Positions 1 to 12,374 of a stretch of DNA of 64,000 nucleotides are shown in pieces. The notes under the pieces are model-generated. The model ran no database searches and was not told the origin of the DNA. It saw nothing but the letters and a program-made list of their open reading frames with translations. Origin of the DNA: Talpa occidentalis. Taxonomy: Eukaryota; Chordata; Mammalia; Eulipotyphla; Talpidae. Positions within the stretch are counted from its first letter, which is position 1; each line of letters starts with the position of its first letter. The stretch covers positions 16,582,850 through 16,646,849 of the forward strand of contig NW_023600993.1 of assembly GCF_014898055.3 (NCBI RefSeq), read 5' to 3'. The translations under genes and the position numbers were made by a program.

Positions 1-899
1 GGTCCTTCACAAAAAAAGAAAATGAGAAGATTCTCCAATTTCAGAGATTTTAAAGTAGCAGAATATCCTGTCATGTGTTGAAAGGTAATTTTTATTCTTA
101 TTATAGAATATATTTGGAGACTGCAACAAGACAGTGTGAAACAGCCGTAGAAGATACAGAATTTATGAAGACACTTATATTCACATATAACGCATGTAAA
201 AAACAGTATGTTAATACTTAGGTTTATTTCATTCCATCCAGCTATGGTTATTCCTTCATAGATTGCCAGCACAGTGAACTCCAAAACTGACACCAGAATT
301 TGAAAGCACTATGTCCCAAATATGGTAGAAAAAAATAAATGAGTGATCACATGTGATGAATTGTGGAGATTTTGGACTGAGAGAAAAGCATGGCATCCAA
401 TCACATTACTCCACTTCAAAACTTCTGTAACTTTGGTAATTAATAGACTTAGGTCCTAAAATTTATTTGCCTGCAAAAGGGTTTTAAGGATAATTAGATT
501 TCAAAATTTTTATAGGGACTCAAATGTGCAAAAAGTATATCTCATAAAGCACTCATCTAAGCACTCATTTACTTTAAAAAAATCTAATATTGAGCATCTA
601 ATATATACCAAGCACAGTCTTAAGGATGGGGAAGCACAAGTAAACAAGACAAAAATATTCCCTAGACATTTTCAATCGGGGCAAAGAGAAAGCAACCAAG
701 TAAAGAAAGACATTGTAAAAAATAATGTATTAGAAATACAAGCTCAGAAAATTTCCTCAGAATAACTGGCATGTACTCTTTACAAATGTCAAGAAAAGAT
801 AAAGGTTTAATAACTGTTTCACAGTAAAATAAAAAAGGAAAAGGAAAGGAAATGTATAATCCTAGTGTTGAGGGGATGAATGACTTGAAATAACTCCCA
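1..899. other. Unannotated AT-rich stretch
   Basis: No gene, RNA gene or recognised repeat seen. The ORFs here are short and lysine-rich, as expected from A-rich sequence, and show no domain. Confidence 0.5.
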
Positions 900-1335
900 A
901 AACACACACAGGTTTTATGGATTCTACTCCCAAGTCAGACCAAAGAGATCAAACACACCAAGGACTACAAATCCCACAATGTCATCAGCACCAAAGGGAG
1001 GACTGCTGAGAACTGAGGGTGGAGTTAAGCAGCCAGGTTTGGTGTATAACCGGACATGTGAGCCTTGGGGGTCTTTGGTTTTCCACCGGTTTTCAGTGTG
1101 CTACTGGGGTTCTAGCTCAGTGGAACTGGTAGAACTCACTTACCAATTTAACCCTCTCTTCCTCCCTGAGTCATTCCTTTCTTCATTTCTCCCTTTCTGT
1201 AATAAGCCCTTTATTAACCTTTTTGTGTGTGCCTGCCATTGAGTCTCATTATAATTCACATTTAAGCGCACAGGGGAGGACCCACACTCAGGCCACTCCA
1301 TTTCATACTGGGGTTGCTCTGTAACACTAGGTTGC
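900..1335 (+). repeat. Possible solo LTR of an endogenous retrovirus
   Basis: A moderately GC-rich block inside AT-rich flanks. It has LTR-like order: a 'gactacaaatcccacaatg' motif near the left, a pyrimidine-rich segment (1150-1200), a poly(A)-signal-like 'aataagccctttatt' at 1200-1215, then a TG-rich segment and a GC-richer right end. No internal retroviral genes are next to it. Family and exact ends cannot be fixed by eye. It could also be unrelated unique sequence. Confidence 0.3.
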
Positions 1336-1376
1336 ATCATGACAGAGGAGAAATAGTTATAAAGAATAATATTGTT

Positions 1377-1656
1377 GGGGCCTCCCTGGTGGCGCAAGGG
1401 GTTACGATGCAACCTATGAAGCTATCCATAGCCACAGCTGCATGAATTCGATCCCCGGCCAGGGAGCTACCCACATGGTGCAGCAGACCTCCCTGACTTG
1501 CCCGCTGCTCCCCTCAGCAGTGTATTTCAGTCAGTCCTCCTGTTCTGCTCCCCAATCTATCTCTGGTGAATCCTGTCACCCCCACACATCTTGCCTGAAC
1601 CCCAGTTCTTGTATGCATAAATAAATAAATCTTTAAAAAAGATTTCTTAAAAAAAT
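1377..1656 (+). mobile_element. tRNA-derived T+ SINE (tail type II)
   Basis: Complete SINE with the head 'gggcctccctggtggcgc', a B-box-like 'aattcgatccc', the conserved body around 'cagcagtgtatttcagtcag', and the tail 'gcataaataaataaatcttt' plus A-rich sequence. A 10-bp direct repeat 'aataatattg' flanks it (1365-1374 and 1657-1666), which marks L1-style insertion. Transcription would be by RNA polymerase III from the internal A and B boxes; the element codes for no protein. Confidence 0.9.
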
Positions 1657-1666
1657 AATAATATTG

Positions 1667-2942
1667 GCATAATTAACAAATTTGAATATAAACTTCAGAC
1701 ATGGTAATATTTTAAAAATGTTAAATTCCCTGTTTTTGATAACTTCTCTGTGTTAATTGGAGACCTGCACCTTGGGAAAGGTGCACTGAAGTATTTACGA
1801 AAGGTAGAGGAGTGAAATATTTCCAAGAACCCTCAAACTGCACAATAATATGGAAGGAAGGAGAGAGAGAAGGGAGGGAAGGGATAACAAATGGGCAAAA
1901 TTCAAGGAGCTGGGGGTCTGCAGGACAGCTCCTGCACTATTGCAGCTTTTCTGAAAGTTTGAAATTGTAGAAAAATAAAAGTTGCTTTCATCAAGGGAAG
2001 GTAGAGAGTCATTGAACTGTATTCAGTCCTGTTTTTCCTTCTTTTGGAGTCTCAATTTCTGAAACCATTTTTGTTAAACTTTATTAAGTTTTGAGCAATA
2101 AAAAAATTTACTTCATATAGAATAGTGCAGTTATACCTCAATGGATTTGAGGAAATTGATAATTTCTAATATAGGATTTTAGGTAGACGTGTTACTGATG
2201 TGAATGAAATGAAAACATTCCTAAATATCTAGCTGGGGTTTTATTTGGAAAAAAAATTTTCAGTGTGCAGCAAAAAAAAAAAAAAAAAAAAAAAAAGGCA
2301 TGTTGACATTCCAAAGCTAAGGAACTGACCTCATCTTCATTTGCTGTAACAAGTGAGAAAAATGAGGAGTTTTAGGTTGGTAAACAAGCAGCTGTGGCTT
2401 CCATTTTAATTATCCTAACATTTTTTTTGCTGGGTCAGATCTATCACATACAGTACAGCTTTATTGTCAGAACCGTTCATTGCATTCTTTTCCCGATTAT
2501 TCTAGTTAATAGTCACTCATAAACCCACTGGTATCAATTAGCAGATACTTCAGATTCTTCAGAGTAAGTGTACATGTGCAGGCATATGAATGTGTGAGTT
2601 TGTATTTTAAAGCAGACAAACATGCATAAAAACCTAAAAAATATGCACAAGGCAATAAAAATCTTCACAGTTGGGAAATATAAAGTCAAATACTTGTGAA
2701 AAGTACTGTACATCATTGGTTTTACCGAGAAAATTTGTACTTGTGACTTGTGAAAGTGGGTACTTGTGAAAATTAGAAAAAAAAAAAAAACCTGGAAATT
2801 CTGCAGTAGTGATTATTCAATATTTTAGCTTTGGCACTGTGGGCCTCTTTTGCCACATTTCCATCTCAGTCAGAAAAATAATATTTGGTCTATTTTATTA
2901 AATTTCCTTAAAGTTCCAGAATGTGAATATTGTCTTAAATGT
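1667..2942. other. Unannotated stretch with poly(A) run
   Basis: No gene or firm repeat seen. It includes a GA-rich patch near 1855-1885 and a poly(A) run of about 26 bases at 2270-2296. The run could be the tail of an old retrocopy, but I cannot identify a body upstream. Confidence 0.5.
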
Positions 2943-3388
2943 TGAGTTGATTTTTATGTATGGTGTGAGGTAGTGGTCAAGCATCATACTTTTGCATGTA
3001 GCAACCCAGTTTTCCCAGCACCATTTATTGAACAAACTTTCTTTGTGTCAATGCATATTCTTTGCTCCTTTGTCAAAGATTAGTTGACCATAAATCTGTG
3101 GGTTTATTTCTGTATTTTCCATTCGATTCCATTGGTCTGTGTGTCTGTTCTTGTTCCAATACCATGCAGTTTTGATGATTATGGCTTTGTAGTATAGTTT
3201 GAAGTCTGGGAGTGTGATGCCTCCATTCCCTTCTTTTTTTTTTCAGGAGAGCTTTGGCTATTCGGGGTTTTGGGTGATTCCATATGAATCTCATCAATAA
3301 TTGTTCTATTTCTTTGAAGAATGACATTGAATATTTTATTGGAATAGCATTAAATCTGTATATTGCTTTTGGTAGGATGGGCATTTCA
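2943..3388 (-). mobile_element. L1 ORF2 fragment, inverted 5' part of a twin-primed insertion
   Basis: Read on the minus strand this is L1 ORF2 just downstream of the reverse-transcriptase core. The translated '[14 protein letters not shown]' stretch, followed by 'FIWN', is characteristic of L1 ORF2 proteins. It abuts, head to head, the plus-strand ORF2 C-terminal piece that starts at 3389. An inverted 5' segment joined to a forward 3' segment of the same element is the classic product of twin priming. The reading frame has several shifts, so it is not functional. Confidence 0.85.
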
Positions 3389-4240
3389 AAAATCTGCAAA
3401 GAGCTGATGAGACTCAACAACAACAAAGAAAATAATCCTGTCAAAAAATGGGCAGAAGAGCTAAAAAGAAACTTCTCTGAAGAGGAAATGCAAATGGCCA
3501 ACAGACATATGAAAAAATGTTCAACATCACTTGTAATCAGGGAAATGCAAATCAAAACTACCATGAGATACCATCTTACACCAGTGAGAATGGCACATAT
3601 TAAAAAAACTAGCAACAAGAAATGTTGGCGAGGATGTGGAGAAAAAGGAACTCTCCTGCACTGTTGGTGGGAGTGCAAACTGGTCCAACCACTATGGAGA
3701 ACTGTGTGGAGATTTCTTGACCTACTAAACATAGAGCTTCCATATGATCCAGCAATTTCACTCCTAGGTTTTTATCCAAAGGACACAGAAACATCAATTC
3801 CAAAGAGCACCTGCAGCCCTATGTTTATAGCAGCACTGTTTATAATAGCTAAGCTTTGGAAACAACCCAAATGCCCAAAAATAGATGACTGGATCAAGAA
3901 GATGTGGTACATATACCCCATGGAATATTACTCAGCATTCAAAAAAGATAAACACATGCAATTTGCAGCAACATGGATGGCACTGGAAGGGATCAGGCTC
4001 AGCGAAATAAGCCAGAAAGAAAAAGAAAAATACCGGATGGTCTCACTCATAGCAGGAATCTAGAAAACTTAAATATGGGACCAGGAAAATGAATAACTAT
4101 AAGAAAGTGAAAATCAAAATCAACAACTATGAACCAGAGACACTCTATGGGGGGTGGGGGCTGAGGAGGGGAAGGATTGGGGTCAAAATAAGGGGGTTGC
4201 AATTGTATGGGGAATATAAAAATAAAATTTATTTTAAAAA
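3389..4240 (+). mobile_element. L1 3' end: ORF2 C-terminus and 3' UTR
   Basis: Forward part of the twin-primed L1. It encodes the ORF2 C-terminal region without a stop up to 4063, including the cysteine-rich motif (Cys-x3-Cys-x7-His-x4-Cys) near 3627-3685 and the conserved '[10 protein letters not shown]' stretch. The 3' UTR follows, with a G-rich run (4148-4200) and an A-rich end carrying AATAAA. The open frame suggests a fairly young insertion. An open frame of 259 codons starts at 3284 in the inverted half and runs across the junction; its first part is antisense, so it is not a real gene. I found no clean target-site duplication. Confidence 0.92.
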
Positions 4241-5059
4241 TATTAGCAAGATAAATGAAATGCAACTGAAGAGAGAATGAGTAAGCTGGATGTAGTTTAC
4301 ATGGAAAATATCTATACTATTACGAGATAGGGAGAAACAGATAAAAAGTACATAGGGGAAACACCAAGTATATTACATGCAACAGATAAGCACAAAAATC
4401 ATGCTACATTGTTGTGATTGTATCGTTTATAATAGTTTCAAACTTCCCCTCAACAATAGACTATATAATTGTATTTCAGTGTGTCCAAATAATGGAAAAC
4501 TTTCTAGCAGGGAGAAATAATGAAACACTTCTATTCACAAAAATACTGATGATTCACTCAAACATTTTCTTGTACAAAAGCCAGATACCAAAGGGTAGAT
4601 GCTGACTGATGCTATTTATATACAACTAAAAAATGAATAGGATCCACTTATTGTAATGAGAGAGGGAAGCATTATGGGTGCTGCTGATAATATTCTAACT
4701 TCTTGATTCAGTGGAGGTTACACAAGTAAAGTTGCTTTGTGAAAACTCATTGAACTGTACAGATACAATTTGTGTGCTACACTTCAGTAAAGAAAAATAA
4801 AGCAGACCTAAGAAACTAAGACCACGCATGGTGATGGTAGCTTAGTGGGAGGTAATACCAATCATTTTCATTCCCTTACATCTAATACAATGTCTTTGAA
4901 TAACGGTGGCTTTTGGCAAATAATTAAAGAGTTAATTAGGAAACAGAGGAATGTAAAGTAATAGGAGTTTGTTTGGGTTTCAAAAAGCAGGGGAAAACAT
5001 AACAGGAAGATGGACAGGGAAGCTGTAATATATGAAAGACTATTCACGAGCCTTGTATA
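4241..5059. other. Unannotated AT-rich stretch
   Basis: No gene or recognisable repeat. Short ORFs only. Confidence 0.5.
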
Positions 5060-6115
5060 TATACTTTTTTTAATTGTATTGTTTTGTGTTGAGGTAACAC
5101 TGGTTTACGTTGTATTTGACGTAGGGGCCTATTTTTTACAACACTTCAGATGTCTTATACCACACCACACTCACAACACAGCACCAATAATCCTAAACAA
5201 TAGCCCATTGAGTCCCTTCCCAACTTTACTCCCCATTCCTACCATCTTAATCTGGTTAATTCAATTTCAGTCAGATTTCTAAGTTTGTTCGTTTAGTTTT
5301 GTCTGTTCATCTGCTTTTTTTCTTTATGCTTCACATCTGAGTGAAAAATCATCCATTATTTTTCTCCTTCTGGTTTATTTTGCTTAGCATATAACCTGCA
5401 ATGTCATGCATGTTGCCACTAATGGCAAGCTTTCCTTTTTAATAGTTGAATAGTATCCATTGGCTACATAGACAACATCTTCTCTATCCACTCATCTTTT
5501 ATCGGGCACTTAAGTTGCTTCCATACCTTGGGCAATGTACCTAGTGCAGCAATGATACAGGAATTCACATATATCTCTGAATTAATGTTTTTGTATTAAG
5601 ATAGATATCTAGGTGTGGAATTGCTGGATCATATGGTATATCTAGTTTTAATATTTTGAGAACACTCCATGCTGTCTATCGTAGAGGCTGGACTGGACAA
5701 TATTCCCAGCAAGGATGTATGATGTTTCCTTCTTTACCACACCCTTACCAATACTTGTTTCTGCCTCTTCCTCCTACTCCTTTTAAGGTGATGTGAAATA
5801 TTTTCCCTCACTTGGAAGGGTAAAACTTAATTTTGATGATAGCTTCTTTTCCTCTTTGTTGGACAATTTTAGTTTGATATAGTCCCATTCATTTATATTT
5901 GCATTTGCTTCCTTTGCTGTTATAGGTTGAGTCCCCAAACAAATCACTACAGGCAATGTTTCCGGATGTTCAGCCTATTTTCTCTCTACATACAGTTCTA
6001 TGGCTTCAGATATTATAGATAAGTATCTATTATATTTTGAGTAAATTTTTGTGTATGGTCAGTTTCGTTCCTTTCAATGTGGCTGTCCAGTTTTCCCAGC
6101 ACCATTTGATTTCAT
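5060..6115 (-). mobile_element. Old L1 fragment (3' UTR and ORF2 end), reversed
   Basis: On the plus strand it runs from antisense L1 3' UTR (about 5060-5290) into antisense ORF2 sequence. Landmarks include the antisense of the 'tggaatactattcagccat'-type segment (5440-5475), 'ggaattgctggatcatatgg' (5618-5637) and 'ccagttttcccagcaccatt' (6089-6108). It is heavily diverged, with many indels and stops, so it is an old subfamily remnant. Confidence 0.8.
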
Positions 6116-6135
6116 TAGCCTTATGTATCCTTAAA

Positions 6136-6241
6136 AATTCTCTCACCCTCCTGTGCTTCTGACTGTACCCAGTGCTTGTATAACAAAAACAAACAAACAA
6201 ATAAATAAAACATGCCTCTATAAAAAAAAAAACTTAAAAAA
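6136..6241 (+). mobile_element. 5'-truncated SINE (tail type I)
   Basis: Only the 3' third is present, from 'attctctcaccctcctgtgc' through 'gactgtacccagtgcttgta', an AAAC/AAAT-rich segment, 'aataaaacatgcctctata' and a poly(A) run. The last part matches the tail of the full-length copy at 58221-58543. It sits directly after the old L1 fragment. The tRNA-like head and promoter boxes are missing. Confidence 0.8.
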
Positions 6242-8161
6242 AATGTGCGGCATGGAGGGTGCTTAATAAAAAATTAATTATCCCATCATTTGTTCTCTCG
6301 TATAATGGACTGACTTAAGAATAGCTGACATACCCACAGGCAAGAGTCAGAAGTACCGCGTATTAATAATGGGTCTATTACAGAATTCATAAACAAATAA
6401 CAAGTCAAAACGCTTCCAGTCTTCATTGACAATTAAATGAAACTGACTTTTTTCTCTCCTTGACTTTTTGTTTGTATATTTGTTTGTTTTAGCCATTCCC
6501 AGAGTTAAGATATCCTAAACTTATTTTGAGCTTCTTTCACTGCTTTACACTCTTTAATTAGGATCTGGACTCTGATGAGCAGAGTTTACCACTTACTTTT
6601 TGTATATACAATCCCTAATCAGATACTGCAAAAGAGTAGGTAGTAAACAAATATGTATTGTCTGTTACTAGCAGGATTTAAACCCAGGGTTTAAACAAGG
6701 GTTATTATTATAGTTTTTAGATATGGTATGTGTTTTGCCTTTTTTTTTTTCCTGGCAAGAGAGAAGGAAATAACCCAGGAACTATGCTATCACTTGCAAA
6801 AATAGATTAGGATATGTTTGCGCTGGTGTGACTTAAGCTCTTGCTATTTTTTTCCTGCAATTAAAGGGTTTTCTGTGATGTGACACATGTTTATGATCCA
6901 TTTTTCCTTTGTCTCCCAACCAGACTAGATATTAGCAAAAATTTCCATATATTTTCTTATCCGATTACTCTTTTGCAAGCACAAGGCATTTCCATTAATT
7001 ATGTCTCTAGACAACTCCCTGCAAATGTAATCAGTGTAAGAAAATCACAAATTGGCAAATTAGCACTTTAAAAAGTCTTCCTGGGGAGCGAGGCTAGATG
7101 GCATGTGAAAGCTAACTTGAGGTGCTCAGTGTTATCATGAATGTTTCCAGGACAACTCACTTCAATTCCGCAAAATTATTCACAATGCATCCTAGTAGAA
7201 CAGAAAATATGTGAAGGAACATAACCTATTTGCTTCATGCGATTATCAAATTCAGAACTTCAGGTCTCGATGCTTGTTTGCTCTGGATACAGCTTCCAAG
7301 AATCCAGGTTTACAATGTCCAATAACTTGCCTCTTGGAGATGATGACATAGAGAACAATAGAAAATATCTATTATTGTCTGGTACATGCCATTCTCTTTT
7401 TTTCTGTGGTCACTTTGACCAAATGATACACAGTTGAATTTTCAGGGCTAGGTCCAGAAATTACAAAAGATGAGTATAAAAGGTATCTGTCACTACCCAA
7501 TGCAATTATTTCATCACACCAAAGGTGTGGGGGAGAGAGTTCTGTGCTCTTACACATTTAATTCCACACATCACTACTAATCATAATTATAGAAAACTTC
7601 TAATAAAAAAAAATCCCTTATACCCAACCTCATTGTAGAGATAAGGAACACCTTGTCTAGAGATTGAATTTATCACCCAAAACTTGACAGCTAATTAGTA
7701 TCTAATTTGAGCCACAACTTAGTTACTCTGGCTTCTGATAAGAAGGTTTTCTTCTAACAAATGCTGTGGGTAGCTCTTTTAAAAATGTGTGATTTTGAGG
7801 TTTAAAATGAAAGGGGACAGGAATAAAACTCTTGGTCTACTCCATTAAACCATTAACTTTCTAACCTGGAAAGTTATTCATAAATGTCTCTTAGCCCTTG
7901 ACACAATGATTACTTTTTTCAGATTCTCCATCTCGGCTGAAAGGTTGAAAAAAGGTAGAAGGAAGTCTTTGCAGAAAGGTGCAGAAAGAAAGCTAAATAG
8001 GGCAAGAGAGCCGAAGGTTGGAAAAATATGTCAAGCCTTAGAACAAAGAAACTGTGTTGAAATATTTTATGAGGATCAATCATGTAAGTTTACATCAAGA
8101 GTAACCATTGCTATTGTGGCTTTAAAGTATGTCCACAGATTCCTTAATATCCCTCTCTTCC
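6242..8161. other. Unannotated AT-rich stretch
   Basis: No gene or recognised repeat. The longest ORFs are below 90 codons and have no recognisable domain. Confidence 0.5.
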
Positions 8162-8175
8162 AAAAGCAGAACTGA

Positions 8176-8437
8176 GGGCATCCCTGGTGGCTCAAGTGGT
8201 TGAGCACCGCACTGTGAAGCTGTCCACAACCTCTGCAGCGTGGGTTCAATCCTGGCTGGCCAGCAAGAATCCCCCATGGTGTGGCAGACCTCTCCTGTCT
8301 CACCCGCTGCTCCTCTCAGCAGTGTATTTTGTCAGTCTGCCTGTTCTGTTCCCCACTCTGTCTCTGGTGAATCTTCTTACCCTGCCACGCATCTGGCCTG
8401 TACTTCAGTTCTTGTATACATAAATTAATCTTTAAAA
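8176..8437 (+). mobile_element. tRNA-derived T+ SINE
   Basis: Complete copy from 'gggcatccctggtggctc' to 'taaattaatctttaaaa', flanked by a perfect 14-bp target-site duplication 'aaaagcagaactga' (8162-8175 and 8438-8451). The body has point differences from other copies and the AATAAA signals in the tail have decayed to 'aaattaat'. The ORFs across it are translations of the repeat. Confidence 0.93.
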
Positions 8438-8599
8438 AAAAGCAGAACTGAATTTTGCTTTTCTTCATTGTGCATTGGACTTAGTGATTCATTTGTGATG
8501 AATAAAACGTGGTAGAAGTGATAGTGCCTGACTTCAGACAAGTGTCATAACAGACATTGTAAATTCCTTCCTTTCTCTTGAAATTCTCCATGATCAGCC

Positions 8600-8940
8600 A
8601 GTCGCCCTATGGGAGGACACTAAAACAGCCTTACAGATAGCCCTTCATGGCAAGAACTGAATTCCCCTTTCAACAACCAATACTTTGCCAGGTTTGTGAA
8701 TATCCCATGAAGGAAATGGATCCATTAGTCACCAGTCAGGCCTTCAGAAGACTACAGTTCTGGACAATAGCTTGAGTATAATCTCATAGAAAACCTTGAA
8801 CTAGAACCACCCAAATAAGGAACTTTTTAAATTTCTGACTCAAAGAAACTATGACATACAAATACTCATGGTTTAAAATCACTAAATCTTGGAGTAATTT
8901 GTTACCCAGCCATAAATAGTTAATGAATAATGTTGTCTCG
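8600..8940 (+). repeat. MLT1-type (ERVL-MaLR) LTR remnant
   Basis: The right half shows the degraded MLT1 3' signature in order: 'gaactagaaccacccaaata' (8800-8819), 'tttctgactcaaagaaacta' (8832-8851), then 'ttggagtaatttgttaccca' (8889-8908) and 'cataaatagttaat'. The left half has the 'gcccttcatggcaagaactg' segment seen in the middle of MaLR LTRs. It is an ancient non-autonomous LTR element and no internal region is attached. The left boundary is approximate. Confidence 0.75.
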
Positions 8941-10141
8941 TTAACATGAAGAGCCATGGCATAATACTTATGTGAACAGTTGCTAAACACAACTGCTGTT
9001 GGGCCAAACCATGTAATATTGCTGTTTTTATAGCTCATATATCAGTCATTCCTTATAGTTCAACCTACTTTACAGGAGTGGTACTAACTTGTTTTATTCC
9101 CAGTTTGGAATGAACTCCTAGGATGCATTTGTTCAGTATGTTTGCCATTTTACAAATTATAATCACATGGCAATATAGTATGATTTTCTGACACCGTGCT
9201 CTGATGTAACAGTTGGAAACCAATTATTTGCAGATTACCTCTTGCTTTAGACATGTAAATGATAATTATTAGCAAATGATGAACATTCTCTCTTCCAAAA
9301 GGTATTTGGGTTTCAGACTTGGAGCAAATATTTGAATAAATGATGAAATATGCTTCAACTCTTTTAAACTATGCTAAGTATAAAAAGTAATTTTCTTCTG
9401 ATCCTTAGAGGCACTGAGAGGATGTTCCTAGGACAACACATTTCCTTCACATAAAAATTCCAAAACAAAACAAAAATAAACAAATAAAAAAAAGACAAGC
9501 CAACCAGTCTGTAAGCACATGTAATTATTTTTGAATGCTCAATTTTGATTCTATTAAGATGCTTCCATTGAACCAAGTAACATAAAATTAGCCTCTTCAT
9601 AGCTTACTTTCTTTTTTTGGCATAACTCTTCACATTTCCACATTTGTGTTCAAGGTGAAAGCCAAGCTGATGAGTGAGAATTTATTTCTTCTTCCACTTT
9701 CCCTGGAATTTTCACATGTGTGCTTGATTTAATGCAAATCTTTCTGTGTAACCTTTATAGTACCACAAACCAACAGTATCTCACTAATTTTTTTTTTCAA
9801 ATTTCGGTTTTAATTGAAGACAAATCTTAAATAAGAAGTTATTTAAAATGGCACAAAATTCTCAGATGCAAAATTCTAATAAAATTTTAAAGGATTTTCA
9901 TCAATTAGATTTCAAAAAAAATTGTGGGGATGTGTCACATATGAATTACTGTTGTTGGGTGATTATTTTCTTTGGAAAAAAAAGGATTCTAAACTAAAAC
10001 TCTTGACTCTTGAAATTCCTCTGTTGGTCTCTAGACTGGAACAAATGTGGTACTTACTTATCATGATTACAACTAGTGAAAGTTTGGTCAACACCACTAA
10101 TTAGATACAAAAAAAAAAGAACTTCACAAATTCAAAGTTAG
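8941..10141. other. Unannotated AT-rich stretch
   Basis: No gene, RNA gene or firm repeat seen. Confidence 0.5.
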
Positions 10142-10154
10142 AAATTATGTTCCA

Positions 10155-10427
10155 GGCCTCCCTAGTGGCACAGTGTGTTGAGTGTAGCACTATGAAGCTG
10201 TCCACAGCCTCTGCAGTGCAGGTTCGATTCCCAGCCGGCCAGGGAGATACCCACATGGTGCAGCAGACCTCTCCTGTCTCGCTCGCTGCTCCACTCAGCA
10301 ATGTATTTCAGTCAGTCTGCCTGTTCTGCTCCCTTCTCTGTCTCTGGTGAATCCTCTCACCCTCCCACGTCTCTAGCCTGTACCCATCTCTTATATAAAT
10401 AAAAAAATCTTTAAAAAAAGAAAAAAA
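10155..10427 (+). mobile_element. tRNA-derived T+ SINE
   Basis: Complete copy with the B box 'ggttcgattcc' at 10221-10231. It is flanked by a perfect 13-bp duplication 'aaattatgttcca' (10142-10154 and 10428-10440). The tail has 'aaataaa', 'tcttt' and a 10-base A run. The perfect flanks point to a relatively recent insertion. Confidence 0.94.
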
Positions 10428-10440
10428 AAATTATGTTCCA

Positions 10441-11514
10441 TGTTGTATATGACCAGAGTATAAACTTAGTATATATGTCTTGGTAAGAGCTCATAATGTT
10501 AATTGTTTCTTTCCCTGGGTAATGAGATTAGAATCTATCTTTATTCTTACTCCTGCTGATTTCTATTCCTAAAGAGTTAGAGTTAATATGTATTCTATTA
10601 TATTGCATAAGCATGTAATTATTGGTAATCATATCTGCACATAAAACCTAAGTCATATGTTATAAATGCTATCTTTCTGTAACAGAGTAACTATTTGGCA
10701 CACTGATCCTAGAAATAATATAGAAAGCTAGCAACTGACTCTAATGTAGGTATAGAAATTTCATTTGCTTTTTTTCTTTTCTTTTCCTGGAGTTCAACCT
10801 ATCACTACATCCTCTGCAGAGAAAGATTATGAGCGAAACACCTGTTGCTACTGACATGGAGAAATTCTAAGATTCTTAAATTATTGAAAATTGTACTGCT
10901 TAGACTTCCTTTGAGAACAGAGTGCTACATTACAGTACAACAAATCTCCTGGCATAATTCAGACTTAACAGGTTGCTGCAGCAACTCTTATCTCTCAGCA
11001 TCAATAGCATACTGTACCAAGAATGTGAATGCTATATTAAAGCTGCTAATTTGCAGTGGCTTTTATGGAGGTATAATTTTCCATTTAAAATGTAAAATTC
11101 CCTCTACAAAAACACTTCAATAATTATGAAAATGTAAGTAATGCTTTGCAAAAAGTAATTATGGTAAGGGAGACTTTCCTTTGCCTTCAGTGTTTTATGC
11201 ATGTGTTTGGTTCCATAAGCAAACTAATTAAAATGTTGCAAGACACACTGAAATGCTGGCATTTTAGAAGGAAAGCAGTTGTACTCCTGGCAAAGACTGT
11301 TTCATGTTTCTAAGGAATTTTAAGATTGTAGTTATAATAAACTGTTCAGTCAAGCAAATCAAAAATGAGCCAAAATCATGCTCTTAGTTTGTGATCTAGC
11401 CACATGCCACAAAGTTACAAATTTTTGAGTATAAAGTGGGACCAAAAAAAAAAAAAAGCAGGCAAAGATGAACTGTAGTATTTACATGGTTAAATGAGAA
11501 AAATAATTTGGAAG
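10441..11514. other. Unannotated AT-rich stretch
   Basis: No gene or recognised repeat. A 92-codon ORF at 10845-11123 (plus strand) has no recognisable domain and no gene context. Confidence 0.45.
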
Positions 11515-11766
11515 TCACCTTATTGTTTTAGGTCGATGGCTTCCATGGTTTAGAAATGTCAGGCCCAATGTCTGTTTCCCAGTATTTCCACCAAGACAGG
11601 CATGTAGCAGGGTAACTAATAAGATGAACAGCCTCAGCAGTAGGTACTTGAGCTGAGAGTCCCAGAGGTAAAAGGAAGCTGCAGAAATTAGCAGAAGTGC
11701 TGCCAGCAACATGAACCATTGGAAATGGGAAATGTCTACTTTCTTCACTTTTTGGTCCACAGTCAT
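11515..11766 (-). other. Unexplained 83-codon ORF with two hydrophobic segments
   Basis: I do not recognise this ORF. It begins MTVDQKVKKVDISHF and has hydrophobic stretches at about residues 18-35 and 41-58, which would suit two membrane helices. It ends in a basic tail. No promoter, splice context or neighbouring coding sequence is evident. In AT-rich non-coding sequence it is most likely chance or a decayed retrocopy. A MIR relic lies just to its right. Confidence 0.15.
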
Positions 11767-11884
11767 GCTTTGAGCCAGACTTACTGAGTTGTTACTTGTG
11801 CCAATCAGTGGTAGGAAGTAGAACTTCAGTGCATTCAGAGTAGTGTATGTCTTTATGAATTTTATATTCTAATAAATCTAAAGG

Positions 11885-12060
11885 CTTAAATCCTGGCTTG
11901 TACACTAATTTTTATGTGATATTGGGCAAATTAATCTCTCCACTATGCTCATCTGTGGAATGAGAATTTAGCAGTCCAGACTAATGTAGTTACTATGAGA
12001 ATTAAATGAGCTAGTCTATATATAAACATATAATGCCTGACACTTTGTGCAATATCCATT
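11885..12060 (+). repeat. MIR SINE relic
   Basis: Diverged but ordered MIR landmarks: 'gatattgggcaaattaatct' (11918-11937), 'ctcatctgtggaatgagaat' (11948-11967), 'atgagaattaaatgag' (11995-12010) and 'aatgcctgacactttg' (12032-12047). Ancient mammal-wide tRNA-derived SINE. Confidence 0.85.
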
Positions 12061-12374
12061 TCCTCCACTCCAAATTAGCAGTACTATAAATATTGTCTAC
12101 TAGGCAGTACAATTCTGAATTTTACAAAAGATAGATATCCAGTGAAAGTCAAAGATCAGAAAAACTCTAAAAGGTGTCTATTATCTCTAGAAGCTTCCAG
12201 AAGGCATCTGAAAATCTTTCCAACTTGCTTTGAACACAAAACATAAGGACACACTTGATTTATTACCCAAATTCATTAAGCCAGATAGAAGGTAAATAAC
12301 AGGTGACAGTAGGAAGTGGTAGAAGTATAATTTCCATGAGATAGAAGAAAAAATAATAGCTAAAATTATATCAT

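Noticed and set aside
3284..4063. 259-codon ORF as a candidate host gene
   Set aside because: Its C-terminal two thirds are L1 ORF2 and its N-terminus is antisense L1 across the twin-priming junction.
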